Positions 17,818 to 26,306 of a stretch of DNA of 57,532 nucleotides are shown one piece after another; position 1 is the first letter of the stretch; each line of letters opens with the position of its first letter. This DNA comes from DATKJS01 sp050015275 (GTDB lineage: Bacteria > Acidobacteriota > Aminicenantia > Aminicenantales > Saccharicenantaceae). The position numbers and the translations under genes are program-made. The stretch is from positions 1-57,532 of the forward strand of contig JBEKBS010000018.1 of assembly GCA_050015275.1 (NCBI GenBank), read 5' to 3'. The notes beneath the pieces were generated by a model. That model saw only the letters and a list, made by a program, of their open reading frames with translations. It had not been told where the DNA came from and searched no databases.

Positions 17818-17846
17818 TTTCGCCTCCCGGCCTCGATCAGTATAAT
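17818..17846 (+). promoter_or_regulatory. Promoter of the 900-residue exported protein gene
   Basis: A perfect TATAAT at 17841-17846 with a weak -35 (TTTCGC, 17818-17823) 17 bases upstream. It is divergent from the kinase promoter, only about 8 bases away. Confidence 0.45.
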
Positions 17847-17891
17847 AGGTCCGGTTTCTTCGAGCTGACTTCCGGACGGAGGAGGGACGCG

Positions 17892-20594
17892 ATGCGCCGA
17901 GAGATCGAATGGCTTTCCGCATGTCTGATCTGGGCCTTGGGCTTCCTTCTCGCTTTCCCGGCGCAGGGCCGGGGCGAGAGCCTCGACCGGTTCAAGGGCC
18001 CGGCCGCGGTCGCGCCCCCGGCCCCGGGGATCATGACGCCCGGCCAGTTCAACGGCTACACGAACTACTGGCACGACATCTATTATCAGTGGTCGCAGTA
18101 CGGCAGCCTCTATCTCATCAGCCAGCCCGACGTGGCGAAGTCCATCGCCCAGAACAAGGTCGATATCGCCGAGGAGCTCGGGATCCCCGGTCTCTTCCTG
18201 GCCGAGGGATTTCTCGACGCCTGGCTCAAGGCCCCCGCCCGGGAATTCGAGGACCCGGACACGGCCGGGCTCGAAAAGGCCCTGGATAGCGGGGACGCCT
18301 TCGTCTGGACGAAGCCCTCGAGCGCCACCGGCAGGAAGCTCCTGACCTTGCTTCCCGACGCGGCCCCCTCGGGAGAAAAGCTCGGCAGCCACCAGCGGAA
18401 CGGCCGGGACTATCACGAGGTCCGCGCGTTTCTCCTCACGAACGGCGACCGGCAGATCTTCGTGGTCCTCACGGACGATGCCGAATGTCGCCGCCGCTTC
18501 CGGGAGCTCCTGGGGAACCTCCGCGACGTCCTCGGCAGGTATGGCCTCCACCGCGGCTGGTTCGGCACGGGAACGCTCCTCCACAGCGTCACCTGTTTCC
18601 CCGGCCACCCCCTCGAGGTCATCGGGAAAGGCCTCGGCCAGGGCAACGACTGGTTCACGTTCAGCGGCTACATGGACTACCTGATGCAGAACGAGCTCAC
18701 CGCTTGGCTCGCCAAAGTGGGGCTTGACGTCGTCACGGACGTAGGCACCGGCAAGGCCACTCACAGCCTGGGGACCATCGCCTACGGCCTCCAAAGCTGG
18801 GACGGGCTCAAGATCCAGGACACGCCCACGGAGGAGGAGTGGATCAAGTTCGTCAAGGACCGCCGCGGCTTCATCTTCCGGCCCGTGGACGCATCGGAGT
18901 GCGACAAGTTCAAGTACGACGGCCAGATCGCCATCGACGGGAACAAGAAACAGATCGACGGGGAGGACGTCCCTTTCATCCTCCAGACGGGCATGGTCGG
19001 CGAGGAAGCCCCGGCCTGCATGGTCCTTTTCACCCCGAAGGGCGGCCGCCTGACCCGGGACGGGATGTGGGAGGCGATCATGTCGCGGCGGGCCGTCGGT
19101 GTCCTGCCCCAGGGAAAGATGATGGGGCCGGCCCTTCTCCGCAACGCCCTGCAGATGCTCCTCCTCGACCGGGTCTTCCTCGAGAACCACTTCGGCGACC
19201 GGGTCCGGCTCGAAGCTGTCGTGGAGGGACGTGAGCTCGTCGTCCGGGCGGCGAACCTGGGCGCGGCTGCCGTCGAGGGACAGCTCGAGGTCCGGCCGGC
19301 GCCGGAACTCCGTGTCCATGGCGGGCTCGTCGACGCCGCCCTGCCGCCGGGATCGGAGCGGACGTTCCGGTTCGGGATCGAGCCCACCCTGGCGGCCATG
19401 GCCAAGGCCAACCCCATCCTCGTCGAGCTGCGCTGGAAAGCGGGCCGGAAAAGGGCCCTGACCCTTCTCGACCTTCCCCCCGCGATCTCCGTGCACAGGC
19501 TCCTTTACGGGCTAGAGCCGGAGGTCGTCTATCCCGTCTCCATCCACAACTTCACGAGCGGGACCGGATACCCGATCTCGGTCAAGGTCTATCCGGAGGG
19601 CAGCTCCGGCCATCCCGTTTTCGAGGCCCGGCGGACCGGCCAGGCCCGGCCGGGCGAACACGAGACCCTGACTTTCCGCCTGCCCCTCAAGCCGGGGTCT
19701 TATTCGGTCAGGGTCACGTCCCTCGGCGCGGAGGGCGTGACTCAGCTCGGCGTCGGCCCGGCATCGGGAAAGGCGGCGGTCACGGAAGTCGACCTCAACG
19801 GCGACGGGATCAACGAATACCGTCTCGAGAACTCCAAGGTCCGGGTCACCCTGCTCCGCACCGGCGCCCGCATCATCGAGTATATCGTCAAGGAAAAGAA
19901 CGACAACATCTTCTTCAAGCTCTGGCCCCAGAAAGAGGACACGGACAGGCGGCCTTTTCGCGAGCGTGGCTTCTACCCGTACGGGGGATTCGAGGATTTC
20001 CTCGGCCAGGCGTCCATCGAAACTCATAGGATCTACGACGCGGAGGTCGTCCACGGGGAGGGGCCGTTCGTCCAGGTGAGGATGGAGGCCGATTATTACG
20101 GCAATCGCTTGGAGAAGACGTTCACCCTGTTCGGCGATTCGCCGCTCGTCGAGGTCCGCTTCGCCCTGGAGTTCCGCAACCCCGAGCTCCACATGATCGG
20201 TCCCCAGCCCATCCTCGAGCTAGGGAAACGGCACTGGACGGAAGACGTTTTCGTCGTCCCGTCCGTGACCGGTCGCCGCGAGGTCCGGATGCGGCCCGAA
20301 GAGTATTTCGGCGAGGTCTTCTTCCTCAAGGAGGGCTGGAACGCCGGCCGGGACACGGTCGAAGACGTGTCGTTCGTCGGCGCCTTCCCGGTGAGCGAGC
20401 CCGAATTCCTCCACGTGTGGATGAACCACCCCTCCAACGGGGAATCCCATCACTACTACGCCGAGCTCCAGCCCTGGGTCCCCATCTTTCAAAAGACGGT
20501 CCGTTATTTTTCCTATTACCTGTGGGGAGACGCCGGCGCCTGGGAAAAAGGGCTCGAAGAGCTCCGCAAGCGGAACCTGATCACAACGAGGTAA
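17892..20594 (+). CDS. Large exported protein of unknown function
   Basis: 900 residues, starting at an ATG after GGAGGAGGG, with a signal peptide (about 1-30). I do not recognise the N-terminal 500 residues: they are rich in Trp and Tyr (YTNYWHDIYYQWSQYG) with possible active-site-like segments such as SVTCFPGHPLE. Residues 500-620 look like beta-sandwich domains. Asp634 starts an EF-hand-like calcium loop (DLNGDGINEY). The last 260 residues (LEKTFTLFGDSPLVEVRFALEF, split here as LEKTFTLFGD and SPLVEVRFAL) resemble the beta-sandwich found at the C-terminus of carbohydrate-active enzymes and mutarotase-like folds. A polysaccharide or glycoprotein target is plausible but not shown. Divergent from the kinase-TPR gene. 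Confidence 0.75.
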   Translation: MRREIEWLSACLIWALGFLLAFPAQGRGESLDRFKGPAAVAPPAPGIMTPGQFNGYTNYWHDIYYQWSQYGSLYLISQPDVAKSIAQNKVDIAEELGIPGLFLAEGFLDAWLKAPAREFEDPDTAGLEKALDSGDAFVWTKPSSATGRKLLTLLPDAAPSGEKLGSHQRNGRDYHEVRAFLLTNGDRQIFVVLTDDAECRRRFRELLGNLRDVLGRYGLHRGWFGTGTLLHSVTCFPGHPLEVIGKGLGQGNDWFTFSGYMDYLMQNELTAWLAKVGLDVVTDVGTGKATHSLGTIAYGLQSWDGLKIQDTPTEEEWIKFVKDRRGFIFRPVDASECDKFKYDGQIAIDGNKKQIDGEDVPFILQTGMVGEEAPACMVLFTPKGGRLTRDGMWEAIMSRRAVGVLPQGKMMGPALLRNALQMLLLDRVFLENHFGDRVRLEAVVEGRELVVRAANLGAAAVEGQLEVRPAPELRVHGGLVDAALPPGSERTFRFGIEPTLAAMAKANPILVELRWKAGRKRALTLLDLPPAISVHRLLYGLEPEVVYPVSIHNFTSGTGYPISVKVYPEGSSGHPVFEARRTGQARPGEHETLTFRLPLKPGSYSVRVTSLGAEGVTQLGVGPASGKAAVTEVDLNGDGINEYRLENSKVRVTLLRTGARIIEYIVKEKNDNIFFKLWPQKEDTDRRPFRERGFYPYGGFEDFLGQASIETHRIYDAEVVHGEGPFVQVRMEADYYGNRLEKTFTLFGDSPLVEVRFALEFRNPELHMIGPQPILELGKRHWTEDVFVVPSVTGRREVRMRPEEYFGEVFFLKEGWNAGRDTVEDVSFVGAFPVSEPEFLHVWMNHPSNGESHHYYAELQPWVPIFQKTVRYFSYYLWGDAGAWEKGLEELRKRNLITTR

Positions 20595-20658
20595 ACCGGG
20601 CCCGGGCCAAGGTCGCGGCAGCGGACGGAACGGGAACTGCGTCCCCTAGGCGGCGCTG

Positions 20659-20687
20659 TTGACCCTGGGGAGTTCCTATGGTATTCA
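20659..20687 (+). promoter_or_regulatory. Promoter of the second kinase gene
   Basis: TTGACC at 20659-20664 and TATTCA at 20682-20687, exactly 17 bases apart, ending 19 bases before the ATG. Confidence 0.55.
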
Positions 20688-20706
20688 ATAAGAAAAAGTT
20701 GGGGCC

Positions 20707-22107
20707 ATGATCGCACAGAACAGTCCCATGATCGGCCGGACCCTCAAGCACTACAAGATCGAGACCCTCATCGGCCAGGGCGGGATGGGGGTCGTCTATA
20801 AGGCGATTGACCTCCGCCTCCAGCGCCCCGTCGCCCTGAAAATGCTGACCCCCAGCGTTGTCTCCAACCCGGACCGGCGGACAAGGTTCCTCCGGGAGGC
20901 CCAAGCCGCGGCCATCCTCACCCACCCGGCCATCGCCCAGGTCTACGACATCGATGAGGCCGATGGCGGGATCTTCATCGCCATGGAATACATCGACGGC
21001 AAGACCGTCAGCCGCCTGATCACCGACGGAGAGCTCGACCTCCTGGGGTCGGTCGAGATCGCCCACCAGATCGCCGAAGGGCTGGCCAAGGCCCACGAGG
21101 CGGGGATCATCCACCGGGACATCAAGTCCGACAACATCATGGTGACCCGGGACGGCCACGCCAAGCTCCTCGATTTCGGCCTGGCCAAGCTGCTCGAGCC
21201 GGGCCCGGACGAGCCTGGCACCGCCGGGGGTGTCAGCCGGACGCTAACCAAGGCCCACGGCCAGACCATGCCCGGCGCCGTCATGGGCACGATCAGCTAC
21301 ATGAGCCCGGAGCAGGCCCGCGGCCAGGAGCTCGACGCGAGGAGCGACATCTTTTCCCTCGGCATCGTCTTTTACGAGATGGTGACGGGCGAGCTGCCGT
21401 TCAAAGGCGACACGCCGATCGACACCATGCACGCCATCGCTTACGAGGAGGCCCGGCCGGTGACGGTCATCCGGCGGAACCTCTCGCCTCAGGTCCACCG
21501 GATCGTCTTCCGCTGCCTCCGGAAGAGGCCCGAAGACCGTTACCCCGAGGCCCGGGCCCTGGCGGCCGACCTCAAGCAGCTCGAGCAGGACCTCGAGACG
21601 GGGACGCGCCGCTCCCTGCCGGCCGGCGAGCGCTTCCTGAACTGGGCGGCGCGGCTCAAGGCGTCCATCCCCTACGGGAACAAGGGGATCGTGATCATGG
21701 TCGTGGCCCTCGTCGTGACGGCGGCCCTCCTCGTCGCCCGGATCAACTGGGGGTCCCTCATCGGGCCCGCCATCTTCGCCCTCCTGATCTACCGGTTTGC
21801 CCGGAACAGAAAGAGGCAGATGCTCGGAAAATTCGCCAAGAAGATGGCCGAGTTACCGTCCGTCCAGGCGGTCATCGTCCGCGAAGACAAGGTGATCGTC
21901 GTCGTGGACAGGCCCCAGGCGAGCCTCTTCCTGCGGGTCACGAGCCTCATCGAGGGGATCAACAAACGGCTCTACTTCGGCAAGCACGTCGAGGCCGAGG
22001 TCAGGAGCGAACTCCCCGAGGAGGAATTCCAGGGACTCCTCCGCCAGACGGGAGTCCTTTACGTCAGGGAGGAGGTTCCGGCCGCCCCGTCCGCCGCCAG
22101 GAAATAA
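20707..22107 (+). CDS. Membrane-bound Ser/Thr protein kinase with short C-terminal domain
   Basis: 466 residues. Residues 16-290 are a Hanks-type kinase with GQGGMG at 23-28, Lys45, HRD at 136-138, DFG at 156-158 and MSPEQARG. The usual HRDIKPxN is HRDIKSDN here. An insert after DFG (GPDEPGTAGGVSRTL) lengthens the activation loop and contains Ser/Thr residues that could be phosphorylated. Two adjacent membrane helices at about 326-343 and 349-363 return the chain to the cytoplasm. The last 100 residues (from MLGKFAKKMAELPSVQAV) form a small alpha/beta domain I do not recognise. Unlike the kinase at 15114-17756 it has no sensor outside the membrane. It has its own promoter. Confidence 0.9.
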   Translation: MIAQNSPMIGRTLKHYKIETLIGQGGMGVVYKAIDLRLQRPVALKMLTPSVVSNPDRRTRFLREAQAAAILTHPAIAQVYDIDEADGGIFIAMEYIDGKTVSRLITDGELDLLGSVEIAHQIAEGLAKAHEAGIIHRDIKSDNIMVTRDGHAKLLDFGLAKLLEPGPDEPGTAGGVSRTLTKAHGQTMPGAVMGTISYMSPEQARGQELDARSDIFSLGIVFYEMVTGELPFKGDTPIDTMHAIAYEEARPVTVIRRNLSPQVHRIVFRCLRKRPEDRYPEARALAADLKQLEQDLETGTRRSLPAGERFLNWAARLKASIPYGNKGIVIMVVALVVTAALLVARINWGSLIGPAIFALLIYRFARNRKRQMLGKFAKKMAELPSVQAVIVREDKVIVVVDRPQASLFLRVTSLIEGINKRLYFGKHVEAEVRSELPEEEFQGLLRQTGVLYVREEVPAAPSAARK

Positions 22108-22110
22108 AAA

Positions 22111-22130
22111 GGGACCGCCGAGGCGGTCCC
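22111..22130 (-). terminator. Rho-independent terminator for the DUF4097 gene
   Basis: GGGACCGC 22111-22118 pairs with GCGGTCCC 22123-22130 around a 4-base loop. On the minus strand the stem is followed at once by TTTTT. It also sits between the convergent kinase gene and DUF4097 gene and may act both ways. Confidence 0.8.
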
Positions 22131-22148
22131 CACCTTCAGATCCTTTCC

Positions 22149-22967
22149 CTACTTCGTGATCGAGATCGAGCCGTTGGTCGTGCGCAGGGAGATCTCCGGC
22201 CCCCCCTGACCAATCTGGGCCTCGATCAGCCGCCGGGACTGACGGAGGTTTTTCAGGGTCACCGGGAAATCCACGGAGATATGGCCGTTCGTGGTTTCAG
22301 CCCGGAGGAGGGCGTTGACCTGGTCGGGGGCTTCGATGGCCAGGGTGATCGAGCCGTTGGTCGTCTCCGCCCGGATCCCGTCCTTGAAGGTCAGTCGCTC
22401 GAGGCGGATGCCGCCGTTGGTGGTCTCGGCCGTGAGCTTCCCTTCCTGACGAATGACCTTGATCCCGCCGTTCGTCGTCTCGACATCCAGCGTCCCTTTG
22501 ATGCCGTCCGCGGTCACCGAACCGTTGACCGTCTCGAGCTCGGCCGAGCCGAACGTGCCCGTCGCCTCGACGTCGCCGTTGACGGTCTCGACTTTCCGCA
22601 GGTTGACGCCCTCGGGGACCTTGATATCGAAGTTGACCTCGACGTGGAAATTGTGCCTGAACTTGGGCCAGATCGCCTTGACCGACACCTTCCCGGCCGA
22701 TTCGTCGACCCGGATCTCCACATCCTTGAGGTCCTTCTCGCTGTCCCGGGCCACCTTCACGGCCTTGATCTCGACCTTGCTGTCTTTCCAAGTGCCGACC
22801 GTCACCCGGCCGTTGATGTTGTCCAGGGCAAAGGTTTCGCCGGCCTTGAGGGCCAGGGTCTTGGAGAAATCCTCCCGGTACTCGGCCGCCGCCAGGGTGA
22901 ACAGGCCGGCGAAAAGAAGGGCCAAGGCCAGGATGGTCAGGATGACCAGCGTTTTGATTTTTAGCAT
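22149..22967 (-). CDS. DUF4097-type beta-solenoid repeat protein
   Basis: 272 residues with an N-terminal hydrophobic signal or anchor (7-28). From about residue 125 onward the motif E-T-x-N-G recurs seven times (ETVNGDVE, ETVNGSVT, ETTNGGIK, ETTNGGIR, ETTNGSIT, ETTNGHIS, RTTNGSIS) about every 19-24 residues. This is the hallmark of DUF4097/DUF4098 'adhesin-like' domains, predicted to fold as a right-handed beta-solenoid on the cell surface or in the periplasm. Biological role unknown; in other bacteria similar proteins sit with LiaF-type envelope stress genes, but no such partner is present here. A GAGGAGG ribosome site supports the start. Confidence 0.85.
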   Translation of the reverse strand: MLKIKTLVILTILALALLFAGLFTLAAAEYREDFSKTLALKAGETFALDNINGRVTVGTWKDSKVEIKAVKVARDSEKDLKDVEIRVDESAGKVSVKAIWPKFRHNFHVEVNFDIKVPEGVNLRKVETVNGDVEATGTFGSAELETVNGSVTADGIKGTLDVETTNGGIKVIRQEGKLTAETTNGGIRLERLTFKDGIRAETTNGSITLAIEAPDQVNALLRAETTNGHISVDFPVTLKNLRQSRRLIEAQIGQGGPEISLRTTNGSISITK

Positions 22968-23026
22968 GAAAACCTCCTCGAAGTTCGACCTTCAAATACA
23001 AAGACGGAGACCGCCGGAAAAAGGTT

Positions 23027-23051
23027 GCCCGGGAAAAGCGGATGCCCGGGC
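23027..23051 (-). terminator. Probable terminator of the trpS operon
   Basis: GCCCGGG 23027-23033 pairs with CCCGGGC 23045-23051. On the minus strand the stem is followed by AACCTTTTTCC. It lies 36 bases beyond the trpS stop. Confidence 0.5.
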
Positions 23052-23086
23052 TTACGATGAGGGCCTGGGACCCGGGTCGATGACCT

Positions 23087-24079
23087 TTAAAAGCCCGAGA
23101 GGAGGCCCATGAGCTTCTTGGCGCCCCGGACGGTGTCCTGGGCGATGGCCCTGGCCCGCAGGGCCCCTGCCCTCAGGGCCTCCCGGACGGCCTCGGGATC
23201 CCTCTCGAGCGCCTGACGCCTCTCCCGGATCGGGTCCAGGACTTTCCGCAGGTTGTTGAAGAAGATCTTCTTGCAGTCGAGGCAGCCGATCCCGGCGGTG
23301 GTGCAGCCCTTGACGATCTCGCGGATCTCCCCTTCGGGGGTCACGAGCTTGTGATAGGAAAAAATGTTGCACCGGTCGGGGTTCCCCGGGTCGCTGCGGC
23401 GCTTGCGGGCTTCGTCGGTCTTGGCCGGCCGGAGCTTCTCCCAGATCACATCCGGCTCCTCGGCGACGCCGATGGTGTTCTCGAGCGACTTGCTCATCTT
23501 CGTCCCACCGTCGATCCCCATGACCCGGGCCCCGCGGCCGATCAGGGTCTGCGGCTCCGGGAAGTAATCGCCGAAGCGGTTGTTGAAGCGGCGGGCGACC
23601 TCCCGGGCGAACTCGAGGTGCTGGGCCTGGTCCTCGCCGACCGGGACGGCGTCGGCCTTGTAGATGAGGATGTCGGCGGCCTGGAGGATGGGGTAGTTGA
23701 GAAGGCCGGCCGTGACGTTCTCCCGCTCCCGTTCGGATTTCTCCTTGAACTGGGTCATCCGGCCGAGCTCGCCCATGGGCGTCACGCAGTTGAGCAGCCA
23801 GCACAACTCGGTGTGCTCGGGGACGTGGCTCTGGACGAAGATCGTGCAGCGGGCCGGGTCGAGGCCGGCGGCGATATTATCGAGGGCGGCCTCCCAGATC
23901 CTTTTTTGCATGAGGGCGGGGTCGAAGCTCACCGTGATGGCATGGTAATCGACGATGCCGAAGAAGCATTCGTAGTCCTTCATCAGGCGGACCCAGTTCT
24001 CGATGGCCCCGAAGTAGTTGCCGATGTGGATCGTCCCGCTCGGCTGGATGCCGCTGAAGATGCGTTTTCGGTTGCTCAT
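23087..24079 (-). CDS. trpS: Tryptophanyl-tRNA synthetase
   Basis: 330 residues, the normal size for bacterial TrpRS. The class I motifs are HIGN at 18-21 (TIHIGNYFGA) and KMSKS at 194-198 (GGTKMSKSLE). It charges tRNA-Trp in the cytoplasm. The start chosen is the ATG of MSNRKRIFSG because the family begins there; an in-frame ATG 18 codons upstream gives an unusual extension. The C-terminus carries CTTAGIGCLDCKK, a small Cys cluster seen in some TrpRS. It is last in a Nudix-VOC-trpS gene row. Confidence 0.95.
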   Translation of the reverse strand: MSNRKRIFSGIQPSGTIHIGNYFGAIENWVRLMKDYECFFGIVDYHAITVSFDPALMQKRIWEAALDNIAAGLDPARCTIFVQSHVPEHTELCWLLNCVTPMGELGRMTQFKEKSERERENVTAGLLNYPILQAADILIYKADAVPVGEDQAQHLEFAREVARRFNNRFGDYFPEPQTLIGRGARVMGIDGGTKMSKSLENTIGVAEEPDVIWEKLRPAKTDEARKRRSDPGNPDRCNIFSYHKLVTPEGEIREIVKGCTTAGIGCLDCKKIFFNNLRKVLDPIRERRQALERDPEAVREALRAGALRARAIAQDTVRGAKKLMGLLSGF

Positions 24080-24146
24080 GGCCGGACCTCGATTCATTTC
24101 AGGACAGTATTGTATAGGCCTTCGGAAGGGCAATCAAGACCGGCGG

Positions 24147-24467
24147 CTATTTCTTTTCGAACTGGAGGAATTCGATCGGAGCGCCGTTCTCGACAATAAA
24201 GGCGACCGTCACCCCAGGGGACGGGCTGTTCGGGGGGATGATCACGTCCTTCCCGGCGACCTCGGCGGCCAGGTCATCCACCTCGAAGGCGACATGGGGG
24301 ATTTTCTGGACGATGCCCGGCAGCGGGCAGTCCGGCCCGTAGCGCATCCACTCGATGCCATAGAGGCTTATCTCGTAGCCGGAGTGATAGACCTTGAACT
24401 CCGGCAGATAGGCCTCTCCTTCTCTGGGAAGATCCGTCGGGATGCCGAGATGGTGGTATCTTCTCAT
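24147..24467 (-). CDS. VOC (glyoxalase-fold) family protein
   Basis: 106 residues, a single-module vicinal-oxygen-chelate protein. It starts with HLGIPTD, has HVAFEVDDLAAEVAGKDVI in the middle and ends with APIEFLQFE. That last strand carries the Glu that is usually a metal ligand, with histidines in RRYHHLGIP and PHVAFEV as the other likely ligands. VOC proteins include lyases, isomerases and dioxygenases, so the reaction cannot be assigned. A GAGGA ribosome site precedes the ATG. It starts 9 bases after the Nudix stop and 67 bases before trpS, so it is probably the middle gene of a three-gene operon. Confidence 0.8.
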   Translation of the reverse strand: MRRYHHLGIPTDLPREGEAYLPEFKVYHSGYEISLYGIEWMRYGPDCPLPGIVQKIPHVAFEVDDLAAEVAGKDVIIPPNSPSPGVTVAFIVENGAPIEFLQFEKK

Positions 24468-24476
24468 GGGGAATCC

Positions 24477-25112
24477 TCACGCCGGGGATGACTCGAGGAG
24501 AGCCAGGAACTCGGCCAGGACCATGGCCGTGGCCCCCCAGATCTTGTGGCCCTGGAAGACGTAAAAAGGGACATTCGCTGTCCTGTCGCCGATCGTCCAG
24601 GTCCCCCGGCTGCGATTCGTTGGGTCGGCCAGATGGCTGACCGGGACTTCAATGACCTCGGCCACTTCATCGGGCTGGGGCCTGAAGAGCGGCTCGCCGG
24701 GAAGAAAGGTCACGGTCGGATAAACGCAATAGTTGCTCGGCGCGATGTAGAGCGGGGTCAGCCGGCCTAGGGTCCGCGCCGCCTCCAGGTCAACGCCCAG
24801 CTCTTCCTTGGTTTCGCGAAGGGCCGTGGCTTCAAGGGACTCCCCCGGATGCTGCTCCCCGCCCGGAAAGGAGATCTGACCGCGATGGTGGAGGAGCCGT
24901 TCCGTCCTCCGGGTCAGGAGGAGGTGCAGCCGTCCGCCTTTTTCGTAGAGGAGAAGGAGGACGCCCGCCTTGAGACAGGATCCCTCGACCTCGAAATAGG
25001 CCTTGTGGCCCTGCGGGCGGGGGTCCGGCGCCATCCGGAGCTGGGCTGGGATGCCGGGGAGGGGGGCCCGAAGACCTTTTTCGATCGTGTCAAGAAAAAT
25101 GCGGTCCTGCAT
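24477..25112 (-). CDS. Nudix hydrolase, CoA-pyrophosphatase type
   Basis: 211 residues. The Nudix box runs from Gly85 to Val107 with Glu91, Arg99, Glu100, Glu103 and Glu104 in place, so the Mg-binding site is intact. Just before the box, LLTRRTERLLHHRGQISFPGG matches (in two parts, LLTRRTERLLHH and RGQISFPGG) the extra motif of the CoA diphosphatase group (NudL/PCD1), which splits CoA and acyl-CoA into 4'-phosphopantetheine and ADP. That substrate is inferred. Length fits this group. It is the first gene of the row with VOC and trpS, transcribed from an extended -10 promoter. Confidence 0.85.
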   Translation of the reverse strand: MQDRIFLDTIEKGLRAPLPGIPAQLRMAPDPRPQGHKAYFEVEGSCLKAGVLLLLYEKGGRLHLLLTRRTERLLHHRGQISFPGGEQHPGESLEATALRETKEELGVDLEAARTLGRLTPLYIAPSNYCVYPTVTFLPGEPLFRPQPDEVAEVIEVPVSHLADPTNRSRGTWTIGDRTANVPFYVFQGHKIWGATAMVLAEFLALLESSPA

Positions 25113-25139
25113 GTTGAGGGCCTCGAGCCCAGCCGCTCC

Positions 25140-25148
25140 ATTATACCA
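25140..25148 (-). promoter_or_regulatory. Extended -10 promoter of the Nudix-VOC-trpS genes
   Basis: The minus strand reads TGG followed by a perfect TATAAT (25148-25140). The Nudix ATG at 25112 is 27 bases beyond it. Confidence 0.5.
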
Positions 25149-25315
25149 AAACGGGGGCTCTCATGGAGGCGTCCCAGACCGGTCCGAGCGTCATAAAAGA
25201 TGTGACGCCGGCGACCGGCGGATCTCCGGGAAAAATATACATCTTTGCGGAATGCGCCCCGTCCGTTCGACTAAACCATCGGCGGGCTTCGAGGCCTGCC
25301 GAGGATCAGGTCCTG

Positions 25316-26059
25316 ATGGATGAGTCGCGAGCCCCAGTCCGCCCGGAACCCGGGCGCCACCACCTGGTCCGTGAACCTGAGGCTTTCGACAGGGAGATCC
25401 GCTATTTCGTCCCCTGCCAGGCCAGCATCTTGGAATCGCTCCTCGAATCCATGCTCCTCATGGGAGAGGACTACTCAAGCGTGCTCGAATTGGGCTGCCG
25501 GACCGGCATCCTCAGCGCCCGGATCCTCGAGGAGAAGCCCTACGTGAGGCTGACCTCGGTGGACCCGGAGCCGTCCATGATCCAGGCCTCCAGGGAACGG
25601 CTCGGCCGCTCGGCAGAATGGGTGGAGCTCGAGTGCCGGAGCATCATCCGATACGCGCGGGCGACGGCGTTCGACTACGTCCTTTCCAACCTGGCCCTCC
25701 ACTTCCTGGCCTCCTCCGAAGAAAAAGAATCCGTCTGCCGGAACGTCTTCTGGTCCCTCAAGCCGGGCGGCATCTTCGCTTTCTCGGTCATGTTGGACGT
25801 CGCTCCGGCCGGGGACGGGATCTGGAAGCAATGGGAGCGGGATGTCATGGGCATGGGTGCCGGGCGGAAGGACATCCAGGAATGGCACCTGCGCAACCGC
25901 CCGGCCTACTCCCTCGTTCCGCCGCAAGCGTGGCTGGGATGGCTGCGCGCCGCCGGCTTCGTCCATTGCGAGCTCGTCTGGAGCGAAACGATCTTCGGGA
26001 CGTTCTGGGCGAAGAAGCCCGCCGAACGGGTCCCGGGGTTGGCCCCGGCTCTGACCTGA
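25316..26059 (+). CDS. Class I SAM-dependent methyltransferase
   Basis: 247 residues from the ATG at 25316 (GAGGATCAGG upstream). An ATG at 25163 in the same frame would add 51 residues of low-complexity sequence and is less likely. Motif I is SVLELGCRTGILSARIL, motif II ends in TSVDPEP, and the motif post-I/III region is FDYVLSNLALHFL, as in BioC/UbiE-type enzymes. The SAM-binding Gly pattern is slightly unusual (ELGCRTG rather than xxGCGTG). Substrate unknown. The gene stands alone between the divergent Nudix row and a hairpin. Confidence 0.8.
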   Translation: MDESRAPVRPEPGRHHLVREPEAFDREIRYFVPCQASILESLLESMLLMGEDYSSVLELGCRTGILSARILEEKPYVRLTSVDPEPSMIQASRERLGRSAEWVELECRSIIRYARATAFDYVLSNLALHFLASSEEKESVCRNVFWSLKPGGIFAFSVMLDVAPAGDGIWKQWERDVMGMGAGRKDIQEWHLRNRPAYSLVPPQAWLGWLRAAGFVHCELVWSETIFGTFWAKKPAERVPGLAPALT

Positions 26060-26084
26060 ATTCTGCCCGTCAGGAAGAACAGAG

Positions 26085-26109
26085 GAGGGGTGCCCCCGCG
26101 GCACCCCTC
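26085..26109 (+). terminator. Strong hairpin after the methyltransferase gene
   Basis: GAGGGGTGCC 26085-26094 pairs perfectly with GGCACCCCTC 26100-26109 around a 5-base loop, 25 bases after the stop. There is no T run, so termination may depend on other factors. Confidence 0.5.
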
Positions 26110-26271
26110 GCTCCGGAACAAAAAGAAGGAGGGTTATGGAAGGGTATCGGGGAATGGACCCTTTTATCGAACTCTCGCATCATGCCCATGCTAACTGCAT
26201 ATTTTATGCCACTCGCGAGCCTCTGATGCAGCCGGGAAGCCGCCCCTCCGGAGGCAAGATTCCTTTCAACC

Positions 26272-26288
26272 TGTAAATTTCATTTACA
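26272..26288. repeat. AT-rich palindrome, copy 1
   Basis: TGTAAAT-TTC-ATTTACA, a perfect 7-base inverted repeat with a 3-base centre, in a GC-rich setting. It lies 18 bases downstream of the response-regulator stop. A near-identical copy is at 30915-30931. Confidence 0.6.
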
Positions 26289-26306
26289 CCGGCGGGCCCG
26301 GAGCGG

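Noticed and set aside
16437..17891. Long upstream extension of the 900-residue exported protein, antisense to the kinase gene
   Set aside because: The extension is only the shadow of the GC-rich kinase gene on the other strand; a signal peptide and ribosome site sit at the ATG at 17892.
17757..19496. Extension of the kinase-TPR protein upstream of 17756
   Set aside because: The added residues are antisense to the exported protein gene and contain no domain; the kinase has a good start at 17756 and its own promoter.
26136..26276. 46-codon open frame (MEGYRGMDPF...) after an AGGAGGG in the gap downstream of the methyltransferase gene
   Set aside because: The purine-rich site is too close to the ATG, the peptide matches nothing I know, and the stretch lies between a hairpin and a palindrome in a convergent gap. 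Not enough to call a gene.
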